Origin: an uncultured Collinsella sp.
GTDB lineage: Bacteria > Actinomycetota > Coriobacteriia > Coriobacteriales > Coriobacteriaceae
Direction of reading: 5' to 3'
NCBI GenBank assembly: GCA_900541045.1
Contig: UQID01000011.1
Span: 1 to 64,000, forward strand
Length of the DNA stretch: 64,000 bases
A program made the translations under genes and the position numbers. The notes beneath the pieces are model-generated. The model ran no database searches. It was not told the DNA's origin and worked only from the letters and a program-made list of their open reading frames with translations. This document shows, piece after piece, positions 9,359 to 18,244 of the stretch (position 1 is the first letter of the stretch; each line of letters opens with the position of its first letter).

Positions 9359-10463
9359 GATGACCGTTGCTATTGCAGCCGGCGGCACGGCAGGACATAT
9401 CAACCCCGCGCTCGCCTTGGCCGAGGAGCTGCGTGACCGCGGTCATCACGTTGTGTTCGTGGGCCAGTCGCGCAAACTCGAGGGTCGTCTGGTTCCCGAG
9501 GCCGGATTCGATTTTGTGCCCATCACGGTCACGGGCTTCGATCGCTCCCGTCCCTGGACGGCGCTGACCTCGCTGTGGCGCGTCAACAAGGCGAAGCGCG
9601 CGCTTGCCCGTCACTTTTCGAAGGTCGGTAAGCCCGATGCCGCTATCGGCTTTGGTGCTTACGTTGAGGTCCCTCTGCTGGGTTGGTGCAAGGGCGCCGG
9701 CGTTCCGTATCTGCTGCACGAGCAGAACTCTGTTCCGGGTCTGGCCAACAAGATGATGAATTCACATGCCACCCGCGTGTGCATTTCGGTACCTGCGGCT
9801 CGCGCGGTCTTTGAGCGCGAGGGCGACCCCGACCATGTGCTCATGACGGGCAATCCCGTGCGTCGTTCGGTGATCGAGGGCGATCGCGCCCGCGGTCGTA
9901 AGACGCTCGGTGTGCCCGAGGACGCGACGCTTCTGCTCGTCTTTGGTGGTTCGCTCGGTGCTCAGCATCTCAACGAGCGCGTTGCCTCGCTCAAGAGTGA
10001 GCTGCTGACCCGCGAGAATCTCTATATTTTGCATTCGACGGGTGCCGACGGCTTTGAGGAGACCGAGCGCGCTTTGGCGCTGACTCCCGAGGAGGCGAAG
10101 CGCTATCGAGTCCAGCCCTACATCGACAACATGGGCGATATGCTGGCTGCGGCCGATCTGGTGCTCTCGCGTTCCGGTGCCTCGAGCGTGGCCGAGATCG
10201 CCGCGCTTGCCGTGCCCTCGGTACTCGTGCCGTATCCGCACGCCACGGCCGATCACCAGACCACGAATGCCCGTTACCTGGTCGATGCCGGTGCCGGCGT
10301 GCTTTGCGCCGATGCCGATATCGATGCCCCTGCCTTTGCCGATGAGCTGCTGCACCTGGTCGATGACGCTGCAGCGCGTGATGCCATGCGTCAGGCGGCG
10401 CGTGGCTTGGCCCAGGACCGTGCCGCTGCACTTTTGGCCGATGCGGTAGAGGGATTGCGTTAG
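9348..10463 (+). CDS. murG: UDP-GlcNAc:lipid I transferase MurG
   Basis: MurG is the peripheral membrane glycosyltransferase that converts lipid I to lipid II on the cytoplasmic face. It has 371 aa from ATG 9348, chosen because AAGGGA lies about 5 nt upstream and the family N terminus (MTVAIAAGGTAGHINPAL) begins just after; an upstream ATG at 9315 would add 11 atypical residues. Donor and acceptor site motifs GGTAGH (12-17), LHEQNSVPG, FGGSLGAQHLN and LSRSGASSVAEIAAL are present. The start overlaps the ftsW end. Confidence 0.97.
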   Translation: MTDKMTVAIAAGGTAGHINPALALAEELRDRGHHVVFVGQSRKLEGRLVPEAGFDFVPITVTGFDRSRPWTALTSLWRVNKAKRALARHFSKVGKPDAAIGFGAYVEVPLLGWCKGAGVPYLLHEQNSVPGLANKMMNSHATRVCISVPAARAVFEREGDPDHVLMTGNPVRRSVIEGDRARGRKTLGVPEDATLLLVFGGSLGAQHLNERVASLKSELLTRENLYILHSTGADGFEETERALALTPEEAKRYRVQPYIDNMGDMLAAADLVLSRSGASSVAEIAALAVPSVLVPYPHATADHQTTNARYLVDAGAGVLCADADIDAPAFADELLHLVDDAAARDAMRQAARGLAQDRAAALLADAVEGLR

Positions 10464-10560
10464 TTAGACGGGATATCGCCGGTCGCCCTCGCGCGGATGC
10501 GGTAGGTGCGGTACAGTTAACTGGTTACAGGCAGTGTTTACGCAAGGAGTACACGAGCAC

Positions 10561-11979
10561 ATGGCTGATTCCCAGACTGCAACCTCCGCGCCCGAGTTCA
10601 AGAGCGCCCACTTTATCGGTATCGGTGGCGCCGGCATGAGCGGCATCGCCCTCGTCCTGCACGAGCGCGGTTATACCGTTACCGGTTCCGACCTCAAGAC
10701 GTCGCGCTATATTCGCCAGCTTACCCGCGCCGGCGTGAAGGTCCACGTGGGCCACGAGGCTGCGACGATCGACGAGGTCAAGCCCGACGTGGTCGTGGTC
10801 TCCACCGCTATTCCCGAGTCCAACCCCGAGCTCGTGCGTGCCCGCGAGCTCGGTATTCCCGTGTGGCCCCGTGCCAAGATGCTCTCGGCCCTGGGCCACG
10901 GCCACACCACCGTCGCCGTTGCCGGCACGCACGGCAAGACCACGACGTCTTCGATGTGCGCCACCATGCTCGATCGCATGGGTCTGGACCCCAGCTTTTT
11001 AATCGGCGGCATCGTCGAGGGCTACGACACCAACGGCAAGAACGGCTCGGGTGACTACTTTGTCGCCGAGGCCGACGAGTCCGACAGCTCGTTCCTGTTC
11101 CTGAACCCCAACGTGGTCATCGTGACCAACGTCGAGGCCGACCATCTCGATCACTACTCGGGCATCGAGGAGATCGAGGCCACCTTTGCTAAGTTTATGG
11201 GGCTGGTGGGCGAGGACGGCACCGTCATCGTTTGCGGCGAGGATCCGCATCTGGTCGAGCTCGCCAAGTCGACGGGCCGTCATGTGCTTTCCTATGGCTT
11301 TGCCGAGAACAACGACATCGTCTGCGTACATCCGGATGTCAAGGGCATCCAGAGCGACTTTATCGTTCGCTTTGAGGACGGCACCGAGCACGCTGTCGAG
11401 ATTAAGAGCAACCCCGGTCGTCACAACATGCTCAACGCCACGGCCGTCCTGACCGTCGCCCATGTCCTAGGCCTCGATATCGACGCCGCCGCTAAGGCAC
11501 TTTCGAGTTTTGAGGGCGTCCGCCGTCGCTTTACCCACGTGGGCGATATCGACGGCATCACGGTGGTTGACGATTACGGCCATCATCCCACCGAGATCAA
11601 GGCGACGCTCGCTGCTGCCTCTTCGCTGGGCTACAAACATGTCGATGTCGTGTTCCAGCCGCACCGCTATTCGCGCCTGCAGGCTCTGTGCGATGACTTT
11701 GCCGATGCCTTTGCCAACGCCGATAAGCTGCTGCTGATCGATGTGTTCTCCGCCGGCGAGATGCCGATTCCGGGCGTTACCTCCAAGATGCTCGCAGACA
11801 CCGTTCGCGCCAAGCACCCCGGCAAGGAGGTCGTGTACTGCTCCAGCCGTCTTGAGCTCAACCAGGAGCTTGAGAATCTCGTGGGTGAGGGCGACCTGCT
11901 GCTCACCATGGGTGCCGGCGACGTTACGACCGTCGGCCCCGAGTTCATCGAGTATCTGACTGCCAAGAAAGATGCTTAA
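10561..11979 (+). CDS. murC: UDP-MurNAc:L-alanine ligase MurC
   Basis: MurC adds L-alanine to UDP-MurNAc, the first peptide-forming step of wall synthesis. It has 472 aa from ATG 10561, with AAGGAG 11 nt upstream. N-terminal FIGIGGAGMSGIALVLHERG binds the nucleotide sugar; GTHGKTTT (122-129) is the ATP loop; EADESDSSFL and NVEADHLDHY are central; DDYGHHPTEIKATL and FQPHRYSR mark the C-terminal domain. About 97 bp separate it from murG, so a minor promoter could lie there, but none is convincing. murB follows after 5 bp. Confidence 0.97.
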   Translation: MADSQTATSAPEFKSAHFIGIGGAGMSGIALVLHERGYTVTGSDLKTSRYIRQLTRAGVKVHVGHEAATIDEVKPDVVVVSTAIPESNPELVRARELGIPVWPRAKMLSALGHGHTTVAVAGTHGKTTTSSMCATMLDRMGLDPSFLIGGIVEGYDTNGKNGSGDYFVAEADESDSSFLFLNPNVVIVTNVEADHLDHYSGIEEIEATFAKFMGLVGEDGTVIVCGEDPHLVELAKSTGRHVLSYGFAENNDIVCVHPDVKGIQSDFIVRFEDGTEHAVEIKSNPGRHNMLNATAVLTVAHVLGLDIDAAAKALSSFEGVRRRFTHVGDIDGITVVDDYGHHPTEIKATLAAASSLGYKHVDVVFQPHRYSRLQALCDDFADAFANADKLLLIDVFSAGEMPIPGVTSKMLADTVRAKHPGKEVVYCSSRLELNQELENLVGEGDLLLTMGAGDVTTVGPEFIEYLTAKKDA

Positions 11980-11984
11980 CCTCT

Positions 11985-12896
11985 ATGGGTCTGTTTAACG
12001 CCGTCATGGCGCTTTCGGGCATGATCGACACGGACGTGGTCGAGGACGAACGTCTTGCACGCCATACAAGCTATCGTATCGGTGGCAAGGCCGACCTCTT
12101 TGTGACGTGCCATAGCTACCATGCCCTGCGTCGCGCCGTGGCGGTGCTCGACCGCGAGCAGGTGCCGTGGGTGATTATCGGCAAGGGGTCCAATCTGCTT
12201 GTTGCCGATGCCGGTTATCGCGGCGCCGTTATTTCGCTGGGACGTGAGTTTCAGCGCACGGTTGTTGCCGAGGACGGCTGCACGCTGACCGTTGGTGCGG
12301 GCGTGATGTTCGCGCGTTTGGTCAACGACGCCTTGTCGCGCGGGCTTTCGGGCCTTGAGTTCGCGGTCGGTATTCCCGGTTCGGTCGGCGGCGCCGTGTC
12401 CATGAACGCAGGTACGCGGACCGAGTGGATCGGCTCTCTTATCGAGGACGTGGTCACGTTTGATCCGGCGTCCGGTATTAAGCACTATGCAGGGTCCGAG
12501 ATCGCTTGGGGGTATCGCGAGTGCAGCTTACCGCGTAACGAGATCATTCTCGAGTGCGTGCTCAAGCTCAAACCCGCGTCTAAGGCCGACATTCGCGAGC
12601 GTATGGAGCGGTACCTGACGCGCCGCAAGCGCACGCAGCCCATGGGCCGTGCATCCTGCGGATCGGTCTTTCGCAACCCGCCCGATGCAAGCGTGGGTAA
12701 GTTGATTGAGGATTGTGGATTAAAGGGTTTTTCGGTTGGCGGTGCGGAAGTTTCGCCCGTACACGCTAATTTTATCGTTAATAACGGAACCGCCTCGGCC
12801 GATGACGTGGCCGCGGTTATCAGGCATGTGCACGGAAAGGTGAGGGAGGCGTATGGCATCGAGCTCAGACCGGAAGTTAAATTCCTCGGCTTCTAG
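11985..12896 (+). CDS. murB: UDP-N-acetylenolpyruvoylglucosamine reductase MurB
   Basis: MurB is a FAD enzyme that reduces UDP-GlcNAc-enolpyruvate with NADPH to give UDP-MurNAc. The 303-aa protein has the FAD-binding IIGKGSNLLVAD, EFAVGIPGSVGGAVSMNAG, the tyrosine-containing WGYRECSL, and CGSVFRNP (225-232) carrying the proton-donor serine S227. Its compact form is the type II MurB of Gram-positives. It starts 5 bp after murC, and its last 44 bases overlap ftsQ in another frame, a tight translational coupling. Confidence 0.96.
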   Translation: MGLFNAVMALSGMIDTDVVEDERLARHTSYRIGGKADLFVTCHSYHALRRAVAVLDREQVPWVIIGKGSNLLVADAGYRGAVISLGREFQRTVVAEDGCTLTVGAGVMFARLVNDALSRGLSGLEFAVGIPGSVGGAVSMNAGTRTEWIGSLIEDVVTFDPASGIKHYAGSEIAWGYRECSLPRNEIILECVLKLKPASKADIRERMERYLTRRKRTQPMGRASCGSVFRNPPDASVGKLIEDCGLKGFSVGGAEVSPVHANFIVNNGTASADDVAAVIRHVHGKVREAYGIELRPEVKFLGF

Positions 12897-14118
12897 AGCA
12901 TCGAAACCAACCTTCCGCCGCGCCGGAGGGCGTTCCGGCGCACCTGCCCAGTCTCAACACAAGCCCGCCTTGTCCTCCAAGTCTGTTGGGCCCGTTCGTC
13001 CTGCCAAGCGCCCGGTCGTCGGCTCGCAGCTGGGAGGACGCCCCGCTTCTAAAAAGACGAGTCGTCCGGCTCCGCGTCCTTCGGTGACGCCCAAGCCGGC
13101 GATGGGCGCCAAGACCTCCCGACCCATGGCGACGCCCAAGCCTTCGCTGGGAGCTCGTGCGCCGCATGCCGGCCGTACGTTGGCTGGCGCTAAGCCGCGT
13201 TCACTGACATCAGTGCCCGCTGCCAAGGCGTCTTCGGCAAAAAAGGGCATCAATCCTCTGTCATCGCTCGGTGCCATGGCAGGTAAGGCGACCGACGCTG
13301 CTTCCGCCATGAAGGGTAAAGGCAAGATCGCGGGCGGCATCCTGGCAGCCGTGGCCGTACTTGCGATTGTTGCCATCGTCGTCATCAACTCCGGCCTGTT
13401 CGCCGCCACCGATATTCAGATTCATGGCAGCGAGCATGTGACCAAGCACGACGCCATGCAGCTCATCAGTCTTCCCGAGAACACGTCGCTCTTTAACGTG
13501 GATCCCGATCAGATTACCGAGGGCCTCAAGCAAAACCCGTGGGTCTCGGGCGTGGATGTCCAGCGTCAGTTTCCCCATACGCTTATCATCACGCCGACGG
13601 AGCGTAAAGTTACCGCCATTGCGTATATCAGCTCCGACGACCTTGCCTGGGCTATCGGAGACGATGACACCTGGATCGCTCCGCTGTCGACGTCTGTCGA
13701 GGTGGATGACCAGGGGAACGTCATTACATCGGGGGAGGGTGCCAACACCCTGACCGGCATCGATGCGGCCCTGGCGCTTGCCAAGCACTACGGCGCCGTG
13801 CTGTTGACTGACGTCTCGGCCGATGTCGCACCGGTTTCGGGTCGGGCGGTGAGCTCCAAGGCCGTCAAGGCCGGTCTGGATTACGCACGCGGTTTTTCGA
13901 GCGAGTTCTTAGGCCAGGTGAAGGATATTTCCACGCCTTCCGTTGAGGCTATCTCGGCAAATCTCGACAACGGCGTCGAGGTGTCGCTGGGCGATTCGGA
14001 TGATATCGCCAAGAAAGAACGCATCGTGACCAAGCTGCTTTCGCAGGTAGAGGGCGTAACCTATATCAATGTGCGCTCTCCAGGCAACTACACGTTTAGG
14101 AACGCACCGACCGCCTAG
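12853..14118 (+). CDS. ftsQ: Cell division protein FtsQ/DivIB
   Basis: A bitopic division protein linking early and late divisome parts. The 421 aa have an unusually long basic Ala/Pro/Lys/Arg-rich cytoplasmic tail (1-155), a single membrane helix (about 159-179), a POTRA domain (about 183-253, beginning ATDIQIHGSEHVTKHDAMQL) and the FtsQ beta domain. The ATG is inside the murB end, with GGGAGG three bases upstream, which supports the 44-bp overlap as real. A 199-bp gap follows before ftsZ. Confidence 0.93.
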   Translation: MASSSDRKLNSSASRASKPTFRRAGGRSGAPAQSQHKPALSSKSVGPVRPAKRPVVGSQLGGRPASKKTSRPAPRPSVTPKPAMGAKTSRPMATPKPSLGARAPHAGRTLAGAKPRSLTSVPAAKASSAKKGINPLSSLGAMAGKATDAASAMKGKGKIAGGILAAVAVLAIVAIVVINSGLFAATDIQIHGSEHVTKHDAMQLISLPENTSLFNVDPDQITEGLKQNPWVSGVDVQRQFPHTLIITPTERKVTAIAYISSDDLAWAIGDDDTWIAPLSTSVEVDDQGNVITSGEGANTLTGIDAALALAKHYGAVLLTDVSADVAPVSGRAVSSKAVKAGLDYARGFSSEFLGQVKDISTPSVEAISANLDNGVEVSLGDSDDIAKKERIVTKLLSQVEGVTYINVRSPGNYTFRNAPTA

Positions 14119-14317
14119 CATCCTAAACGGCTTTGTTGAGGGGCCATACCACGCCGTTTATCTGGTTTGTTTGGTTTTCACGGTCAATTATTTGACTGAT
14201 ACGTTCATAATGTGCAAACATAATACGGTTTACCTTTGCATTTACTTTCAACCTGAAGGTTAATGTGCGCAGGGGTCAACCCATGCTATGGCTATAACCT
14301 TTGTTCGGAGGACCGAC

Positions 14318-15472
14318 ATGCACGAGACAGAGATCAACAACTACCTTGCCGTCATTAAGGTGGTCGGCGTCGGCGGCGGCGGTACCAACGCGGTCAATCG
14401 AATGATCGAAGAGGGCATCCGCGGCGTCGAGTTTGTTGCCATCAACACCGATGCTCAGGCGCTCGCGATCTCTGATGCCGATATTAAGGTGCACATCGGC
14501 ACCGACCTTACCCGCGGCCTGGGCGCCGGCGCCAACCCCGAGGTTGGCCGCAAGGCTGCCGATGAGTCCCGCGACGATATCGCCGAGGCGCTCGCTGGCG
14601 CCGACATGGTGTTCATCACCTGCGGCGAGGGCGGTGGTACCGGTACCGGCGCCGCTCCCATCGTTGCCGATATCGCGATGAACGAGGTCGGCGCGCTGAC
14701 CGTCGCCGTCGTGACCAAGCCCTTCACCTTCGAGGGTCGCAAGCGCAAGAAGAGCGCCGAGGAGGGCATCAAGACCCTCTCCGATTGCGTCGACACCATG
14801 ATCGTTATCCCTAACGACAAGCTGCTCGACATCGCCGAGAAGAAGACCACGATGCTCGAGGCCTTCGCAATTGCCGATGGCGTCCTTTCCCAGGGCACCC
14901 AGGGCATCACCGACCTCATCACCGTCCCGGGTATCATCAACCTGGACTTCGCCGATGTTAAGACCATCATGAAGCAGGCCGGTACCGCCATGATGGGTAT
15001 CGGTACCGCTTCTGGGGACACCCGTGCCGTCGACGCTGCCCAGCAGGCTATCTCCAGTCCGCTGCTCGAGAGCTCCATCGATGGCGCCACGCGCGTCCTG
15101 CTTTCCATCGCCGGCTCCAAGGACCTGGGCATCCAGGAGATCAGCGACGCCGCCGACGTTGTCGCCAATGCTGTCGACCCCGAGGCCAACATCATCTTCG
15201 GTACCGTTGTCGACGAGTCCCTGGGCGACCAGGTGCGCATCACCGTTATCGCTACGGGCTTCTCCGACTCCAACGTCAACCGTCAGGACGAGCTCTTCGC
15301 TGCCCAGCAGTCCCAGAGCAAGGCTGCTGCTTCTGCTGAGCCGCAGCGCACTGCTCCGGCTGCCAGCCCCGCTCAGGCTGCCCCGACTCGCAACGTCGGT
15401 GGTACCGAGCTGCCCAACTTTGGCAACGATCAGTTTGAGCTTCCCGACTTCCTCAAGCGCGGCAGCTTCTAA
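14318..15472 (+). CDS. ftsZ: Cell division GTPase FtsZ
   Basis: The tubulin homologue that forms the Z ring. It has 384 aa from ATG 14318, chosen for GGAGGA five bases upstream; an ATG at 14288 would add ten residues. It has nucleotide-binding GGGGTNAVN (about 19-27), the tubulin signature [10 protein letters not shown] (105-114), the T7-loop region LDFADV, a flexible Gln/Ala/Ser linker and a C-terminal peptide ending [10 protein letters not shown], which binds partners such as SepF. The 199-bp leader is AT-rich and holds promoter-like TTGACT (14192) and CATAAT (14219), but their spacing (21) is poor. A strong terminator follows. Confidence 0.98.
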   Translation: MHETEINNYLAVIKVVGVGGGGTNAVNRMIEEGIRGVEFVAINTDAQALAISDADIKVHIGTDLTRGLGAGANPEVGRKAADESRDDIAEALAGADMVFITCGEGGGTGTGAAPIVADIAMNEVGALTVAVVTKPFTFEGRKRKKSAEEGIKTLSDCVDTMIVIPNDKLLDIAEKKTTMLEAFAIADGVLSQGTQGITDLITVPGIINLDFADVKTIMKQAGTAMMGIGTASGDTRAVDAAQQAISSPLLESSIDGATRVLLSIAGSKDLGIQEISDAADVVANAVDPEANIIFGTVVDESLGDQVRITVIATGFSDSNVNRQDELFAAQQSQSKAAASAEPQRTAPAASPAQAAPTRNVGGTELPNFGNDQFELPDFLKRGSF

Positions 15473-15498
15473 GTCGTTCTTCGCATTGTTTTGCACAG

Positions 15499-15527
15499 GG
15501 GCGCGTCCGTATGGATGCGCCCTTTTT
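15499..15527 (+). terminator. Rho-independent terminator after ftsZ
   Basis: A 10-bp stem GGGCGCGTCC/GGATGCGCCC (one G-T pair) with a GTAT loop is followed by five Ts. It ends the dcw transcript. Confidence 0.9.
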
Positions 15528-15561
15528 GTTTCTCGTTTGTAAACGAAAGCCTCCAATCTCC

Positions 15562-15579
15562 TTACGTTCCCTTTACGTT
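15562..15579 (+). promoter_or_regulatory. Candidate PHO-box-like direct repeat upstream of pgeF-pst
   Basis: TTACGTT occurs twice exactly 11 bases apart (15562 and 15573). Two 7-mers at 11-bp period is the geometry bound by PhoB/PhoP-type response regulators. A weak -10 (TATCCT, 15599-15604) follows. The location upstream of the phosphate operon supports the idea, but the 7-mer itself is not a known consensus. Confidence 0.45.
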
Positions 15580-15611
15580 TGGTCCCTACCGCTGCGGGTA
15601 TCCTTTTAAAG

Positions 15612-15661
15612 AAGTATGGCAGCCGTATGACACGGACTGCCGCGGCTTCGCCGCGATACTT
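15612..15661 (+). promoter_or_regulatory. Compact three-way-junction leader of the pgeF-pst transcript
   Basis: AAGTAT (15612-15617) pairs with ATACTT (15656-15661). Inside are two adjacent hairpins: GGCAG+CCGT with ACGG+CTGCC (one bulged A), and GCGGC-TTC-GCCGC. Only one base is unpaired between helices. The fold ends nine bases before the GGAGG of pgeF and would begin almost at the predicted transcript start. It has no T-run, so it is not a terminator. Confidence 0.5.
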
Positions 15662-15682
15662 GTGTTATTAGGAGGCTTTAGT

Positions 15683-16483
15683 ATGGCAGCACGTGCGGAC
15701 AACGTTTCGCGTGTCGACCATGATGGAGTTACGTTGGTGGAGGGTTCGACGACCGATGTTCGTTTTGCCTTTACCGAGCGCACCGGTGGTGTTTCCGAAG
15801 ATGCGTACTCCTCACTCAATCTGGGCTCGCATGTAGGCGATGACCCCTTTGCCGTTCAAGAAAATCGTCGTCGAGCGCTCGAAGCCATGGGCGCCGCTGA
15901 GTGCGAGCATAATCTGCTCGTGCCCAATCAAGTACATGGTGACCACGTCGTGACGGTGACCTCGAACGGTGCCGGTGATCTCGAGAACATTCGTGAGCAG
16001 ATTGCCGAGGGCTGTGATGCCCTCGTCTGTACGGCCCATGAGGTGCCCGTGATGCTCTGCTTTGCCGACTGCGTTCCCGTGGTGCTGGTTGCCTCCGGCG
16101 GATTTGCCGTGGTGCATTCCGGATGGAAGGGCACGATCGCGCGCATTTCCGCCAAAGCCTGCCAGGCGCTTTGTGAGGCGGCTGACTGCACGCCGGAGGA
16201 CATCTCTGCCTATATTGGGCCCCATATCCTGGGCGACGAGTATGAGGTGTCCCAAGAACTTATGGATCGCTTTGCCGCCGAGTTCTCGTGCATCGATGCT
16301 ACTGCTTCTCGCATGCTCGATCTTTCCGCCGCCATTCGCGAGGCGCTGGTGGATGCCGGTGTCGATGTGAACGGCATTGTGGACACCAAACTTTCCACCG
16401 TTCGTCAGAACGACCGCTTTTATTCCTACCGCAACGAGGGCGGCACCTGTGGGCGCCATGCTGCGATCGGCGTGATGCTATGA
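15683..16483 (+). CDS. pgeF: Peptidoglycan editing factor PgeF (YfiH/DUF152)
   Basis: A multicopper-oxidase-fold cytoplasmic amidase family (YfiH) that hydrolyses mis-built UDP-MurNAc-L-Ser/Gly precursors; older names are laccase or polyphenol oxidase. It has 266 aa from ATG 15683, with GGAGG seven bases upstream. Metal-site residues are visible: H85 in NQVHGDHV, C130 in CFADCVPV and H145 in VVHSGWKGT. Longer upstream reading frame is untranslated leader. The stop overlaps the pstS start (ATGA), so it is coupled to the phosphate ABC operon, an unusual partnership. Confidence 0.92.
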   Translation: MAARADNVSRVDHDGVTLVEGSTTDVRFAFTERTGGVSEDAYSSLNLGSHVGDDPFAVQENRRRALEAMGAAECEHNLLVPNQVHGDHVVTVTSNGAGDLENIREQIAEGCDALVCTAHEVPVMLCFADCVPVVLVASGGFAVVHSGWKGTIARISAKACQALCEAADCTPEDISAYIGPHILGDEYEVSQELMDRFAAEFSCIDATASRMLDLSAAIREALVDAGVDVNGIVDTKLSTVRQNDRFYSYRNEGGTCGRHAAIGVML

Positions 16484-17316
16484 GAAAGATCGCATCGGTC
16501 CTGAGTGCAGCAGTGCTCACGCTCACGCTGTGCGCCTGCTCCTCGGGATCTTCTACGTCTTCTATTACCGTGGCCGGCTCGACCACCTGCCTTCCCATTG
16601 CCGAGATCGCGGCCGAGGGCTTTAAGGAAGAGACCGGCATCGACGTGCTCGTCTCCGGCCTTGTCTCATCTGCTGGCATCGAAGCTGTTAGCGCCGGCAC
16701 CGCCGACATCGCTAGTTCGTCTCGTGGCCTCAATGCCGACGAGCAGGATTTGGGCCTGACCCCGATCGTAATCGCACACGACGGCATTGCAGTCATCGTG
16801 AACGACGACAACCCGGTCGATAATCTCTCGACCGAGCAGCTCCGCGATATTTACGCCGGCAAGATCACCAACTGGAAAGAAGTCGGCGGAGAGGACCTGA
16901 AGATTCAGGTTATCAACCGCGACGAGGCGTCCGGTACGCGCGAGGCCTTCCGCACTATCGTGATGGACGGCACGCCGTTCGATCGCCGCTCGGCTGTTCT
17001 TTCGGGTACGGGTCAGGTACGCGATGTCGTGTCCCGCTCGCGTGGCGCTATTGGCTACATCTCGCTGGGTTTTGTCGAGAGCCTCAACGCTAAGACCTCG
17101 GTCAAGGCCGTTTCGGTCAACCATGTCGAGGCATCCGAGAAGACGGTCGCAAGTGGCGGCTATCCCATCTCGCGTGACCTCTACTTCTTTGTGAAGGGAA
17201 CGCCTTCGCAGCAAGCGCAGGATTACATCGACTACGTGACGTCCGAGAAGATGGACAAGCAGATTCGCGAGGCGGGCTTTATTCCCGTCACCAACGACGG
17301 AAAGGGGAGTGAGTAG
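16480..17316 (+). CDS. pstS: Phosphate ABC transporter substrate-binding lipoprotein PstS
   Basis: The extracytoplasmic phosphate-binding component of Pst. It has 278 aa from the ATG overlapping the pgeF stop. The signal peptide ends in a lipobox-like LCAC with C20 as the lipidated cysteine. The phosphate-site motifs VAGSTTCLPIAE, SSRGLNADE and INRDEASGTREAF are present. It is followed at once by pstC. The short Ser/Thr spacer after C20 is typical of Gram-positive PstS. Confidence 0.95.
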   Translation: MRKIASVLSAAVLTLTLCACSSGSSTSSITVAGSTTCLPIAEIAAEGFKEETGIDVLVSGLVSSAGIEAVSAGTADIASSSRGLNADEQDLGLTPIVIAHDGIAVIVNDDNPVDNLSTEQLRDIYAGKITNWKEVGGEDLKIQVINRDEASGTREAFRTIVMDGTPFDRRSAVLSGTGQVRDVVSRSRGAIGYISLGFVESLNAKTSVKAVSVNHVEASEKTVASGGYPISRDLYFFVKGTPSQQAQDYIDYVTSEKMDKQIREAGFIPVTNDGKGSE

Positions 17317-17317
17317 C

Positions 17318-18241
17318 GTGGAAGCACAGGAAACCCCCCAGATTGAGCAGGAGACTCAGGCGCCCAAAAAGCGTGAGTTGGCGTTGGTGTCGCGCAGCAC
17401 CTATCTTAAGGAGAAGGCACTGCAGTGGATCTTCTTTGCCTGCGCGTTCTTGGCGGTCGTCACCGTCATCCTGATTTTTGTCTTTACCACGTACTCGGCG
17501 CTGCCGGTCTTTACCGACATCGGCCTGGCGGATTTCTTTAGCTTTACGTGGGCGCCATCCGAGGGCCACTACGGCATCATGTCGCTGCTGGCGGGCTCTG
17601 GTCTGGTGACGGTCGGTGCGCTCGCCATGGGCGTGCCCCTGGGTGTGGGCACGGCTGTATATCTGGTCGAGATCGCCAGCAAGCGCGTGCGCAGGCTCAT
17701 CAGCCCCGCCGTCGACCTGTTGGCGGGCATCCCCTCCATCATCTACGGCTTCTTTGGCATGGTCATCATCCGCCCGTTTATCGCGCAGCTGACCGGCGGT
17801 CTTGGCTTTGGCGCGCTGACGGCGTGGTTTGTGCTTGCCATCATGATCGTTCCCACCATTACCACGCTCACGATCGATGCCCTCAATTCCATCCCCATGG
17901 GCATTCGCGAGGCGTCCTATGCCATGGGTGCCACCAAGTGGCAGACCATCTACAAGGTCGTGCTGCCTGCAGCCAAGCTGGGCATTGTCGATGCAATTGT
18001 CTTGGGTATGGGGCGTGCCATCGGTGAGACCATGGCCGTGCTGATGGTCGTGGGCAACGCCCCGGTCATTCCAGATAGCATCTCGAGCCCCATCTCGACG
18101 CTCACGAGCCAGATCGCACTCGACATGAGCTATTCCTCGGGCCTGCATCGCTCGGCTCTGTTTGGCATGGGCGTGGTCCTGTTTATCATCTCAGCTGCAC
18201 TGGTGGGTATCGTTCGCCTGATTTCAAAGAAGAGGGGGTAG
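17318..18241 (+). CDS. pstC: Phosphate ABC transporter permease PstC
   Basis: An inner permease subunit with six membrane segments. It carries the binding-protein-dependent transport loop near EASYAMGATKWQTIYKVVLPAAKLGI. GTG 17318 is preferred (GGGGAG about eight bases upstream); GTG 17309 lies inside that Shine-Dalgarno. It has 307 aa with a ~30-residue hydrophilic N terminus. It starts 1 bp after pstS and is 3 bp before pstA. Confidence 0.95.
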   Translation: MEAQETPQIEQETQAPKKRELALVSRSTYLKEKALQWIFFACAFLAVVTVILIFVFTTYSALPVFTDIGLADFFSFTWAPSEGHYGIMSLLAGSGLVTVGALAMGVPLGVGTAVYLVEIASKRVRRLISPAVDLLAGIPSIIYGFFGMVIIRPFIAQLTGGLGFGALTAWFVLAIMIVPTITTLTIDALNSIPMGIREASYAMGATKWQTIYKVVLPAAKLGIVDAIVLGMGRAIGETMAVLMVVGNAPVIPDSISSPISTLTSQIALDMSYSSGLHRSALFGMGVVLFIISAALVGIVRLISKKRG

Positions 18242-18244
18242 GCT

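Noticed and set aside
15491..15682. A 64-residue N-terminal extension of PgeF
   Set aside because: It would run through the ftsZ terminator and the leader fold; GGAGG at 15671 fixes the start at 15683.
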